Assembly (NCBI GenBank): GCA_023426145.1 | Contig: JAFABG010000040.1 | Span: 310,001 to 374,000, forward strand | DNA: 64,000 nucleotides | DNA from: Bacteroidota bacterium | GTDB lineage: Bacteria; Bacteroidota; Bacteroidia; Bacteroidales; Bacteroidaceae | Direction of reading: 5' to 3' | Position numbers and translations under genes: made by a program | The notes under the pieces: generated by a model | What the model was told of the DNA's origin: nothing | Database searches by the model: none | What the model saw: only the letters and a program-made list of their open reading frames with translations | Shown: positions 45,309 through 54,050 of the stretch, in pieces | Layout: each line of letters begins with the position of its first letter | How positions within the stretch are numbered: the stretch's first letter is position 1

Positions 45309-45427
45309 GGCAAATATTGGTAGAAAGCTGTAAAATCGTTCATATCTCCCTTCGTTTACGTACTCTAAGCGGTTTTATTCCCTTGTTTAACTTCTTTTGT
45401 TCTTATTAGTTAGTAGGTATCTATTGC

Positions 45428-46123
45428 TTATCTATTTTTCGTTCTACGAAGTTTTTTCTTCAACACCTTAGTCCAAATCTTATATCCTTCATCGTTTAAA
45501 TGCAATCCATCATCTGTCAGATTGGACTGTAGCACATTGGTGCCTTTTTCAGTGAAAAGAGGGAAAAGATCAATGTAGCTAATCTTTTCCTTTCGGGCTA
45601 ACTTCTTTAGACCGATGTTGATTTCTGGTATCATAGCCGTTTTACCTGTTAGCTTTTTGTATCGGCCAAAACTTTCGTTGATGGGAAGTAGACTTTGAAG
45701 GTATAGTTTGGTGGTGGGGGAGTCATGCTGAATGCGTTCAACAGTCATACGAATTAGGTTGACGATACTGTCTGTCGATAAATCGTGCGAAACATCGTTG
45801 ATACCAATAAGTAGAAACAGTTTATGTGGGTGGCCTGCCAGTATCTCCCCCAGACGATCGTATACACCCATGACTTCATCACCGATGATGCCGCGGTTGC
45901 GTATATTCTTTTGGTTTAAACGCTCGCACCAATCTCCACCCCGTTCAGTTAAGCTATTTCCAAGCATCACAATGTCGTTAGAACGGATAGCAGGTTCTTC
46001 AGCAAATTGGTTGAGGCGTTGATAATAGTGATCCGTATATCTACGAGAAATAGGGTCTGAAGCATAACTAGTAGCAGTCTTCATGGTGAAGAATAAAAGC
46101 AACAAGAGAAAATTAATTTTCAT
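45428..46123 (-). CDS. SGNH/GDSL hydrolase, secreted
   Basis: Signal peptide ending near SYASD. LGNSLTERGGDW carries the nucleophile Ser with Asn replacing the usual Asp of GDS; GIIGDEVMGV and LIGINDVSHD give the Gly and Asn blocks, and DDGLHLNDEGY the Asp-His pair. Related proteins are platelet-activating-factor acetylhydrolase-like esterases. Twenty-nine bases after murQ and last in the peptidoglycan operon, so removal of O-acetyl groups from muramic acid is a reasonable guess. Confidence 0.8.
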   Translation of the reverse strand: MKINFLLLLLFFTMKTATSYASDPISRRYTDHYYQRLNQFAEEPAIRSNDIVMLGNSLTERGGDWCERLNQKNIRNRGIIGDEVMGVYDRLGEILAGHPHKLFLLIGINDVSHDLSTDSIVNLIRMTVERIQHDSPTTKLYLQSLLPINESFGRYKKLTGKTAMIPEINIGLKKLARKEKISYIDLFPLFTEKGTNVLQSNLTDDGLHLNDEGYKIWTKVLKKKLRRTKNR

Positions 46124-46152
46124 ACTACGATGTTTTAAAGAATGTTGGCTTG

Positions 46153-46968
46153 TTATTCAGCACGATAGGCATCAACCGCACTTTTCACAGAACCATGCAG
46201 CAATAACAATGCCTTGGCTTTGCCATAGTCTAAGCCGAGTTCTTCAACGATCATACGCGTGCCGCGATCAACCAACTTCTTATTGCTGAGTTGCATGTTT
46301 ACCATTTTGTTACCCTTGACACGTCCTAGTTGAATCATGACTGAAGTTGTAATCATGTTGAGGATCATTTTCTGTCCTGTGCCGGATTTCATCCGTGAAC
46401 TTCCCGTGACATATTCCGGGCCAACAATCATCTCGATAGGAACATCAGCTTCGGCAGCCATTGGCGAGTCGGGGTTGCTGGTGATGCAACCGGTAAGAAT
46501 ACCGTGTTCGCGCGCTTCGTGCATAGCTCCGATAACGTAAGGAGTGGTGCCCGAAGCGGCAATGCCAATAACCGTATCTTTAGCAGTGATGTTGCGCTCC
46601 GTTAATTCTTCCCAACCTCGGTGGATATCATCCTCAGCATTTTCTACCGGATTGCGTAAAGCCGTATCGCCACCGGCAATCAGCCCAATGACTAACGTGG
46701 GAGGCATGCCGAAGGTTGGAGGTATTTCCGACGCATCAAGTACGCCTAGACGTCCGCTGGTGCCTGCTCCCATATAGAAGATGCGTCCTCCTTGTTTCAT
46801 TCGAGGAACAATCAGAGTCACTAACTTCTCAATTTGAGGGATGGCTTTTTGAACGGCAAGTGCCACCTTTTGATCTTCCGTATTGATATCTTCCAATATC
46901 TCGCGGACAGACTTTTTTTCTAAATCATTGTAGAGCGAAGGCTGCTCTGATATTTTTATGAATGCCAT
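46153..46968 (-). CDS. murQ: N-acetylmuramic acid 6-phosphate etherase
   Basis: SIS-domain protein with GAGTSGRLGVLDASEIPPTFG, GGDTALRNPVENAEDD and GSSRMKSGTGQKMILNM, the MurQ signatures; the Glu residues of SEIPP and NAEDD correspond to the catalytic acids. It removes D-lactate from MurNAc-6-phosphate to give GlcNAc-6-phosphate in the cytosol. At 271 residues it is slightly shorter than the E. coli enzyme. Located 60 bases after the kinase gene. Confidence 0.95.
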   Translation of the reverse strand: MAFIKISEQPSLYNDLEKKSVREILEDINTEDQKVALAVQKAIPQIEKLVTLIVPRMKQGGRIFYMGAGTSGRLGVLDASEIPPTFGMPPTLVIGLIAGGDTALRNPVENAEDDIHRGWEELTERNITAKDTVIGIAASGTTPYVIGAMHEAREHGILTGCITSNPDSPMAAEADVPIEMIVGPEYVTGSSRMKSGTGQKMILNMITTSVMIQLGRVKGNKMVNMQLSNKKLVDRGTRMIVEELGLDYGKAKALLLLHGSVKSAVDAYRAE

Positions 46969-47028
46969 AGATAAGCGTTTGTTGATTTACAATATTTGTT
47001 TCAATAGATCATAATATTCTAATAGGTC

Positions 47029-47877
47029 TTACATATTGCTATGATACTGAATAAGTCCTTCCATAGGGCTTTTGATGATAGTGCCTATTTGAATATGCAT
47101 CTCTTTTGCGGCTTCTTCTAAAATCTCTTTATAATGAAAAGCCACAGAGCCAATAAAATGAACCTGATAATGTTGGTAGTCATATTGCATGACGTTGCGC
47201 TTCAGAAAAGATTTGAAGCTGTCCAGTATCAATGCATGAACGCAAGGCTCGTTTGCATGTTGCACTAGGAATGGGGATAGACTGGCCAAAAAGCGATTAG
47301 GGAATGGTTGCCGATAAACGCGGTCAATGATTTCGGCTGGAGATAAGTGGAATTGGGCAAAGAATTGCTCTTTCAATTCCGGTGTCATTTGATTTTTCAG
47401 AATGTCGCCAACCAACAATTTGCCAAGGCAAGCTCCGCTTCCTTCATCTCCAAGAATGAAGCCCAATGGAGATACATTGTTCACAATGCTGTTTCCGTCA
47501 TAGTAACAGGAATTTGATCCCGTTCCCATGATGCAAGCTATGCCTGCAGCATGTCCGCAGAGGCCACGAGCTGCTGCCAGCATATCAGTGCTGACTTCTA
47601 TGTGATCTTCTTTTACACTTAGATGTTTATTAATTGCACGATGCACCATTTCTATTTTGTCGGGAAAGCTACATCCGGCTCCATAGAAATAAACGGCATT
47701 CAATTCCTTGACCTTCAATTGAGGTAAAAGAGCAGTTGCTATTTCGGTACTGATCTCTTCTTCCGATTGAAAGAATGGATTGGTTCCTTTGGTGAATATC
47801 TGTTGGAGGAGCACTCCATTATCATCTACAACACACCAATCGGTTTTTGTAGATCCACTGTCTGCTATAAGAATCAT
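47029..47877 (-). CDS. BadF/BcrA-type amino-sugar kinase (probable MurNAc/GlcNAc kinase)
   Basis: ASKHA-fold kinase: ADSGSTKTDW (phosphate 1), CIMGTGSNSCYYDG (phosphate 2) and GFILGDEGSGACLGK (adenosine region). Members of this family phosphorylate GlcNAc or, as MurK, MurNAc. Between murQ and a MurT-like gene, it is the expected source of MurNAc-6-phosphate for MurQ when MurNAc enters without a phosphotransferase system. Cytosolic, 282 residues, normal length. Confidence 0.88.
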   Translation of the reverse strand: MILIADSGSTKTDWCVVDDNGVLLQQIFTKGTNPFFQSEEEISTEIATALLPQLKVKELNAVYFYGAGCSFPDKIEMVHRAINKHLSVKEDHIEVSTDMLAAARGLCGHAAGIACIMGTGSNSCYYDGNSIVNNVSPLGFILGDEGSGACLGKLLVGDILKNQMTPELKEQFFAQFHLSPAEIIDRVYRQPFPNRFLASLSPFLVQHANEPCVHALILDSFKSFLKRNVMQYDYQHYQVHFIGSVAFHYKEILEEAAKEMHIQIGTIIKSPMEGLIQYHSNM

Positions 47878-47900
47878 GTATTAAATGTTTATGCTTAACA

Positions 47901-49085
47901 CTATATTTTAATATATATTTTTCGTTTGTATAATTGATAGCCAATACTCCAGTTGATGGCGATAAAGATCAGCGCATAGGCCAGAGAACCGGCGGTTTCA
48001 CCGAATGTCGGTGCTAGAATCATCTTATATAGAATTTGATGTATGCTGATGTAACTTCCATTCCATGGAATACTTACTGTGCTAAAAAGAATTCCCAATA
48101 CGCCACCTAGAACGTACATGAATAATGGATTTACTCCAAAAGATTCGAAGAACATGCTCCATTTCTTATATCCTTTCACATCGATGATCCAGATGAGCAA
48201 TGCCAAGAAGCTGGAGGCTAATCCGCAGGTGACAAGTACATACGTAGGCGACCATATTTTCTTATTGATCGGGCAACCATAGCTCAACAAGAAACCGGAA
48301 AAAGTGAGAATGACACCGACCAAGAAAAGAGTGATGAGTTGAGCGTTTAGGAAGCTGGCACGATCTGCCGATTTGTTTCCTTCTAACATCAATCTTCCCA
48401 CACAAAATCCTAATAATACGTGTGCTATGGCCGGGAGAGTGCTTAAAAGACCTTCCGGATCAATTCCGTTATCCTTATACATGTGAGCAGGTGTCAATAT
48501 AGCACGGTCAACTATAGACAGAATATTAGTGTCATTATAAGCAAACCCGTTACCACAGATCAATAGGATAAAGTAACCTACCAGTAGTGTTACAATAATA
48601 TAAGGTAAGTAGCGATGCTTTACGGTTAATGCGATAAAGGCTGTTGCACAATAACAGAGGGATAGACGTTGCATGACTCCCAAAATTCGCATCTTGTCGA
48701 ATGTCCACACTGATGCCCATAAGTTTTCACCGAAGCTTAGATCCGGAGAAGCTGAAACCCAATAGTGGCAGAAACGAGAAAACCAGCCAATAGCCATCCC
48801 GATTAAGAAAATGATAACAGTGCGTTTTACGATCTTTAAAGCTGCCGAATGGCTGAATTCAAAGTTATATTTCTTTAATGAAATGTAGGTCGATATACCC
48901 ATAATAAACATGAAGAAAGGGAAGACCAAATCCGTTGGGGTGAGTCCGTTCCAACTAGCGTGGCTAAGAGGAGCATAGATGTGTGCCCATGATCCGGGAT
49001 TATTGACCATAATCATTCCTGCTATGGTAACCCCTCGTAGAATATCAAGGGCAAGCAAGCGTTTACTAATTTTCTGACTGTTCAT
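47901..49085 (-). CDS. DUF5009/HGSNAT-like integral membrane protein (possible MurNAc transporter or acyltransferase)
   Basis: About ten to twelve hydrophobic segments. LALDILRGVTIAGMIMVNNPGSW and FPFFMFIMGISTYISLKK are the signatures of the DUF5009/heparan-glucosaminide acetyltransferase-like family. A gene of this type, MurT, has been described as a MurNAc transporter in Tannerella forsythia in an operon with a kinase and MurQ; the same order is seen here. I cannot verify orthology, and an acetyltransferase role is the alternative. Twenty-three bases before the kinase gene. Confidence 0.75.
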   Translation of the reverse strand: MNSQKISKRLLALDILRGVTIAGMIMVNNPGSWAHIYAPLSHASWNGLTPTDLVFPFFMFIMGISTYISLKKYNFEFSHSAALKIVKRTVIIFLIGMAIGWFSRFCHYWVSASPDLSFGENLWASVWTFDKMRILGVMQRLSLCYCATAFIALTVKHRYLPYIIVTLLVGYFILLICGNGFAYNDTNILSIVDRAILTPAHMYKDNGIDPEGLLSTLPAIAHVLLGFCVGRLMLEGNKSADRASFLNAQLITLFLVGVILTFSGFLLSYGCPINKKIWSPTYVLVTCGLASSFLALLIWIIDVKGYKKWSMFFESFGVNPLFMYVLGGVLGILFSTVSIPWNGSYISIHQILYKMILAPTFGETAGSLAYALIFIAINWSIGYQLYKRKIYIKI

Positions 49086-49145
49086 GATTCAATGTGTGTT
49101 AGTTCATTCGTCTTATTCTAGTGAGATTCGGGGGCAAATTCTCTA

Positions 49146-50387
49146 CTACTTGTATAAATAATATTGCTTCGATAGTTTTCGGAAATCATCAGTGTCTTTA
49201 TTCCAATAGTCGCGTATATCTTCCCAACGGTTACGTTTGCTAAAACGTTCGCGTATTTGTTTTGATCCGCACACTTTATCAAACATATTGAATCGTTCTT
49301 TATTGGCATGGTCGAATACGGAATGGTCAGGATAGAGAGTGGCTACTTCTTGCATAACAAGAAATTGTAACTCGCTTAGGGGAGCTTTACCATAATCCAT
49401 AATGTGCACTTGTACGCCTTGCAACGATTCGCCTTTGCCTACACTATAGAACGGTTGAAGGTAGATGGGTCTGAATATGACTCCCGGTACATTTAACTGA
49501 TTCAGATTCTTGGCCAGCTGATCTGCCTTTATCCATTCGGCTGCAAACATTTGGAAAGGGATGGTATATCCCACACCGATAGACATGTAGCCCAACTCAC
49601 CCAAAATGCCGCTGACGGGATAGAAAAAAGCCGAATGAGGATGTGGAATGTGCGGGGAAGAAGGAATCCATTGTAGGCCGGTCTGTGTATAATCCATTCT
49701 ACGCTTCCAGCCTTTCATTTTTATGACTTGCAAATTACATTGCTCTCCGTCTTTCAACATCTTTTCGCCATTTAATATTAATGCCAGCTCACCGCAAGTG
49801 AGTCCGTAAAGGTAAGGAATCTTGAATTGACTAACAAAGGAAATGCAATCATTTTCAACTAAATTACCTTCTACTTTTAAACCACCAACAGGATTTGGAC
49901 GATCAAGTACGATAAATTCTTTTCCATTCTCAGCGGCAGCTTCCATAGCCAGTCCCATGGTGCTGATGTAGGTAAATGAACGGCATCCTATATCCTGAAT
50001 GTCATAGACTAAAACATCAATATCTTTTAGCATATCCGGAGTGGCCTTACGCGTTTTTCCGTAGAGCGAATAGACGGGTAAGCCCGTTGTTGCATCTTTT
50101 GTATCCGTGACATGATCGCCAGCATGAACATCACCTCGTACACCATGTTCTGGCCCGTAAAGTGCAACTAGCTTTACATTGGGTGCTTCATGAAGAATAT
50201 CAATCGTTGATTTCATCTGGTTGTCTACTCCTGTGGGATTGGTGATCAATCCTACACGTTTACCTTCTAAGCACTTAAACTTCTGTGCTTTCAACACTTC
50301 AATCCCCGTTTTAATTCTTATCTTTTGGGCTTGTACCAGGCTAACGCAGAGGATGCAAAACAGATAGAGTAATATTCTTTTTTTCAT
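49146..50387 (-). CDS. NamZ-type exo-beta-N-acetylmuramidase (DUF1343, GH171)
   Basis: Signal peptide ending at VQAQK. The DUF1343 blocks are clear: VGLITNPTGVD, ALYGPEHGVRGD, YDIQDIGCRSFTYISTMGLA, VLDRPNPVGG, and IPSSPHIPHP-like WIPSSPHIPHP, then GVGYTIPFQMF. The characterised relative NamZ removes MurNAc from the non-reducing end of peptidoglycan fragments, and the family is GH171. Expected to be periplasmic, supplying MurNAc to the MurT-like protein encoded next. 413 residues, complete. Confidence 0.9.
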   Translation of the reverse strand: MKKRILLYLFCILCVSLVQAQKIRIKTGIEVLKAQKFKCLEGKRVGLITNPTGVDNQMKSTIDILHEAPNVKLVALYGPEHGVRGDVHAGDHVTDTKDATTGLPVYSLYGKTRKATPDMLKDIDVLVYDIQDIGCRSFTYISTMGLAMEAAAENGKEFIVLDRPNPVGGLKVEGNLVENDCISFVSQFKIPYLYGLTCGELALILNGEKMLKDGEQCNLQVIKMKGWKRRMDYTQTGLQWIPSSPHIPHPHSAFFYPVSGILGELGYMSIGVGYTIPFQMFAAEWIKADQLAKNLNQLNVPGVIFRPIYLQPFYSVGKGESLQGVQVHIMDYGKAPLSELQFLVMQEVATLYPDHSVFDHANKERFNMFDKVCGSKQIRERFSKRNRWEDIRDYWNKDTDDFRKLSKQYYLYK

Positions 50388-50414
50388 AATAAATCACTAA
50401 AGATTAAACATCGG

Positions 50415-51737
50415 TTATTTCTTCCCATAATTGGGGTCAATTTTTCTATCAGCAAAGATGGTGACTAACACTGTGGCTACACAGCAGGCTATGACCATCC
50501 AGAAGAAGTTAGTATAGCCTATAGCTTCCTGAATGTATCCGGCAAACATACCCGGAATCATCATACTCAAGGCCATGAATGCGGTGCAGATGGCGTAATG
50601 AGATGTCTTGAATTCTCCTTCGGAGAAGTACATCATGTAGAGCATATAGGCTGTGAAACCGAAGCCATACCCGAATTGCTCAATAGCTATGGCAGTGGAG
50701 ATGACAAATAAATTTTGGGGTTGCACAATGGCGAGATAAACGAATGTGAAACAGGGTAAGGTCATACAGGCAGCCATCCACCAAATAGATCTTTTCAATC
50801 CAATTCGCGATGCAAACAATCCTCCAAGAATACCTCCTATAGTCAGGAAGATCACTCCGATAGTACCATAGACAATGCCGACTTCAGCCGTCGATAAGGC
50901 AAGGCCTCCAGTTTCTTTACTGGCTACAAGGAAAGGCATGCACATTTTGATCAAAAAGGCTTCGGGCAGGCGGTAGAGCAGCATGAAAACGATGGCCAAT
51001 AATACTCCGGGTTTAGTGAAGTAGGTAGCGAAGGTGCGTCCGAATTCAACGAAGATAGCTTTTGCGCTGGTGGTCTCTGGGGATAAAACGGATTTATCTG
51101 AGATTGGTTTTGGTATAGCGAATAGGTGGTAGAAGGATACGATAGTGAAGATCACGGCTGTAACCAGCATGGTAATGGTCCACGAAAGAGGTATATTGTT
51201 ATACTTTAATTCGATGGTACCTGCAATGGCCACCAGTACTCCTTGTCCGAAGATAGATGCAAGTCGATAGAAAGTACTTCGAATACCTACAAATGCTGCT
51301 TGATCACTCTGCTTGAGAGCCAACATGTAAAAACCATCGGCGGCAATATCGTGAGTGGCTGATGCAAATGCTGTAATGATGAAAAGGATGAGCGTTAAGG
51401 TGAATAGACTAATAGGGGTTGTACCCGCAGCCATAGTGGCTTGATCTGGTTTAGGAATCGACAGCGTGAGCAGAATGAATGCCAAAGACATCAGAAGTTG
51501 CATGGAGATAACCCACCATCTTTTTGTTTTAATAATGTCGACGAAAGGACTCCAAAAGGGTTTGATGGTCCATGGCAGATACAGAAGGCTTGTGAATAAA
51601 GCCATCTCTCCGTTAGGAACTCCCATTTTGGCAAACATCAACACAGAAATGTTATTTACAATAAAATATGGAATACCTTGTGCAAAGTATAAAGTGGGTA
51701 TCCATGCCCACGGTGATATTTTCTTTATGCTGTTCAT
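50415..51737 (-). CDS. AmpG-like major facilitator permease for muropeptides
   Basis: Twelve membrane segments. PTLYFAQGIPYFIVNNISVLM and the loop SFVDIIKTKRWWV, with DIAADGFYMLALKQSDQ, are typical of AmpG-type anhydromuropeptide permeases and their Bacteroidetes relatives. In the operon between NamZ and the SpoIID-like gene it should import peptidoglycan fragments across the inner membrane. Twenty-eight bases before the NamZ gene. Confidence 0.85.
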   Translation of the reverse strand: MNSIKKISPWAWIPTLYFAQGIPYFIVNNISVLMFAKMGVPNGEMALFTSLLYLPWTIKPFWSPFVDIIKTKRWWVISMQLLMSLAFILLTLSIPKPDQATMAAGTTPISLFTLTLILFIITAFASATHDIAADGFYMLALKQSDQAAFVGIRSTFYRLASIFGQGVLVAIAGTIELKYNNIPLSWTITMLVTAVIFTIVSFYHLFAIPKPISDKSVLSPETTSAKAIFVEFGRTFATYFTKPGVLLAIVFMLLYRLPEAFLIKMCMPFLVASKETGGLALSTAEVGIVYGTIGVIFLTIGGILGGLFASRIGLKRSIWWMAACMTLPCFTFVYLAIVQPQNLFVISTAIAIEQFGYGFGFTAYMLYMMYFSEGEFKTSHYAICTAFMALSMMIPGMFAGYIQEAIGYTNFFWMVIACCVATVLVTIFADRKIDPNYGKK

Positions 51738-51762
51738 TCTCTAAATCTATTTGTCTTATTAA

Positions 51763-53082
51763 TTAGTCATACAGTTGGTCGATGCTTACATCAATGTAAT
51801 AATGAAGCAATATAGCGTCGTATTTATAGCCTTGTTCGCCCATTACGGCTGCACCTATTTGGCACAAACCGGCTCCGTGTCCCCATCCGGCACCGGTCAG
51901 GATGAAGCGTCCTGGGATGCCTTCTGCTGAAAGGTCTTCTTTATCAACCACAAAAGCGGAGCTATAAAGATGTGACGGAGATAAGGTACGGCGAATCTCC
52001 AATTCTTTGCCGATGACAAGAGTCTTTTTGGTGCCGACAATTTTTAATTTCCAAAGGCGACCAGATGTTCCTCGAGCTATGGGGATGAGGTCGATGATTT
52101 GTCCGTAGTCGATGCCGGAGCGTTTGTGAATCAGTGCTGAAAGTTCTTCTTGCTGATAGACAACTTTCCAACGGAAGAAATCGGTCGTTTCTTGGTCATA
52201 GTTATTGAGCACCTGAGAGAGGATCTTTTTATCGGTAGTGTTGCAAAATGCTTCGGGAGATGTTCGTATCCAACGATCAGCTTCTGATTCTAGTGTCAGA
52301 TCGGGTAGAGATTCTTGCGTTTTACTATCTCTTTTTTTGGCTAAGTAGGGGAATTGAATATTTTCCCAGCAATATTGGAATTCTTCTAAAGCGCCACCAC
52401 AGCATTTGGAGAAACGAGCGTCGCAGATCTTTCCGTCCGACATCAATACTTGTCCACGAGTTTCAGCAATGGCTTGCTGTACTTTGGGGTTAGAAGCACG
52501 AGTGATGCCTTGATAACGTTGGCAATGATCATCGGCACATACATGGAAATGAGTGTGGTCTTCACGATCATACCAACGGATAAGCTCATCTTCAGTTTGA
52601 GTGAAAGTAGAATAGGCAGTCTGCGTTTCCATAATCTCTTTGTTTTTCTGGATTTGTGCCAGAAGCCAGCTACGAGAGATAACTGCATGAGCTTTTAATA
52701 ATTCTAATGAAGCAGTAGAGCTCATTTCTGAAGAGATTACACTGGTTAGATAATCTTCTACATTGATAATGTTGATAGCACTGAGTTTCTGATTTTCAAT
52801 ACTAATCTTCAGTGCACCTAAAAAACGCTGGTCTTCTTTACGTTCCCAGTGGAAGTTGATGCCAATAGTTACGTTTAAGAGTTCAAAGGCACTTGCAGAC
52901 TCTTCTTCGGGGGTGAACAACAGTTCATCATAAAGATGTCCGTTCCAACAGATTTTATCTTCATGATAAGTCACGACTTGTTTTCCCCTCACTTCTATAC
53001 CGTCCATTCGATAGGAAGTGAGCAGCATAAATTCGATGAGTGGATCAAACAAGATTCCTACATGTACTTTGGGCTCTTTCAT
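51763..53082 (-). CDS. SpoIID/LytB-domain protein (peptidoglycan glycan-strand cleavage)
   Basis: SpoIID motifs: INVEDYLTSVISSEM with the catalytic Glu, LKAHAVISRSWLLAQ, TRGQVLMSDGKI, and the C-terminal GAGWGHGAGLCQIGA. SpoIID is a lytic transglycosylase acting on denuded glycan strands; family members are widespread in Bacteroidetes. There is no obvious signal peptide, so either export is unconventional or the protein acts in the cytosol on imported fragments. 439 residues; 25 bases before AmpG-like gene. Confidence 0.85.
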   Translation of the reverse strand: MKEPKVHVGILFDPLIEFMLLTSYRMDGIEVRGKQVVTYHEDKICWNGHLYDELLFTPEEESASAFELLNVTIGINFHWERKEDQRFLGALKISIENQKLSAINIINVEDYLTSVISSEMSSTASLELLKAHAVISRSWLLAQIQKNKEIMETQTAYSTFTQTEDELIRWYDREDHTHFHVCADDHCQRYQGITRASNPKVQQAIAETRGQVLMSDGKICDARFSKCCGGALEEFQYCWENIQFPYLAKKRDSKTQESLPDLTLESEADRWIRTSPEAFCNTTDKKILSQVLNNYDQETTDFFRWKVVYQQEELSALIHKRSGIDYGQIIDLIPIARGTSGRLWKLKIVGTKKTLVIGKELEIRRTLSPSHLYSSAFVVDKEDLSAEGIPGRFILTGAGWGHGAGLCQIGAAVMGEQGYKYDAILLHYYIDVSIDQLYD

Positions 53083-53097
53083 ATTGATGTTCTTATT

Positions 53098-54030
53098 CTA
53101 TATTTGTTCTTTAATACGCTGGCGTATTCGTTGAAAGTCAGAAGCAGAAAGACATACTTCACCAAGAATCTGTTTGATGTCCTCGGCTGTGATTTTTAGA
53201 AAATCTCTCTCAACGGGGGTAATGAATACACCTCCTAAATCAACGGAAGCCGGACTGCTGAGTAAGTTTGCTTCTCCTTCAGCTGTGTAGCACGCAGGAC
53301 GATGTTTTTCTCTAGGGAAAATAAAAACAATCCATTTATTGTCTTCATACATCGCTAGAATATTCATCATTGGCTCCTCTTCTCCGGATTTTAGGGGCAG
53401 AGAGCGATAGATGATGTCGAACAGATCTTCTGCCGCTTTTTTCTCTACCGATTCTATGACAAGAGTGGTCCGTGGTGAATCGTTCATATACCAAAGATCT
53501 GCTCCTTTGTAAGTGGCTATTTTACCCGCTGTCTGTTCTTTCCAGTTGCTTTCGATAGGCATGAACCCTTTATTTCCTGCCTGAAAATGAGCGTGATCTG
53601 GTGCTGAAGCACCACATTTGGGACCATTATAGAAAATAGTGTACGTCGACAGTGCTTGTGCTAAATCGAGCATATCACCAAAACGACAAGCAATGCGCTG
53701 AGGAACATGCTCTTGCTCAGGAATAGTGAGATGACGCGGAAAAATAGGGAAAGGATTCAATAAGATCGTATAGTGATTCTTAAATAGTACTCCTTTTTGT
53801 TCTGCGGGCAAATTGGCCGGGCATAAAAAGCATTTTCTTTCTTTAATCGACTGAGCATCTACTTTAGCACCAGAGGATACAATTCTAGCTGGATTGAATT
53901 GTACCTTATAGAGAATGCCATTGACCTGAAGCTCCTTCACGCGTACTTGAGAAAGTGCAGCATAATTATTGCGTGCTGTTTCCCAAGAAGTCAATTGCTC
54001 TGTTAAAAGATGGTCTACAAGCTGATTCAT
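53098..54030 (-). CDS. DUF4922-family, HIT/GalT-like putative nucleotidyltransferase
   Basis: CFLCPANLP provides a probable zinc pair and APDHAHFQAG the H-x-H-x-Q catalytic motif of the GalT/HIT superfamily. LFKNHYTILLNPFPIFPRHLTIP is the strand preceding it in phosphorylases of the GDP-galactose phosphorylase/Ap4A phosphorylase type. Likely reaction: transfer of a nucleotide to or from a sugar phosphate. Cytosolic, 310 residues. Next to a GT2 enzyme in the peptidoglycan operon; no known route explains both. Confidence 0.75.
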   Translation of the reverse strand: MNQLVDHLLTEQLTSWETARNNYAALSQVRVKELQVNGILYKVQFNPARIVSSGAKVDAQSIKERKCFLCPANLPAEQKGVLFKNHYTILLNPFPIFPRHLTIPEQEHVPQRIACRFGDMLDLAQALSTYTIFYNGPKCGASAPDHAHFQAGNKGFMPIESNWKEQTAGKIATYKGADLWYMNDSPRTTLVIESVEKKAAEDLFDIIYRSLPLKSGEEEPMMNILAMYEDNKWIVFIFPREKHRPACYTAEGEANLLSSPASVDLGGVFITPVERDFLKITAEDIKQILGEVCLSASDFQRIRQRIKEQI

Positions 54031-54050
54031 ATTGATTTTTTTTCTGCGTT

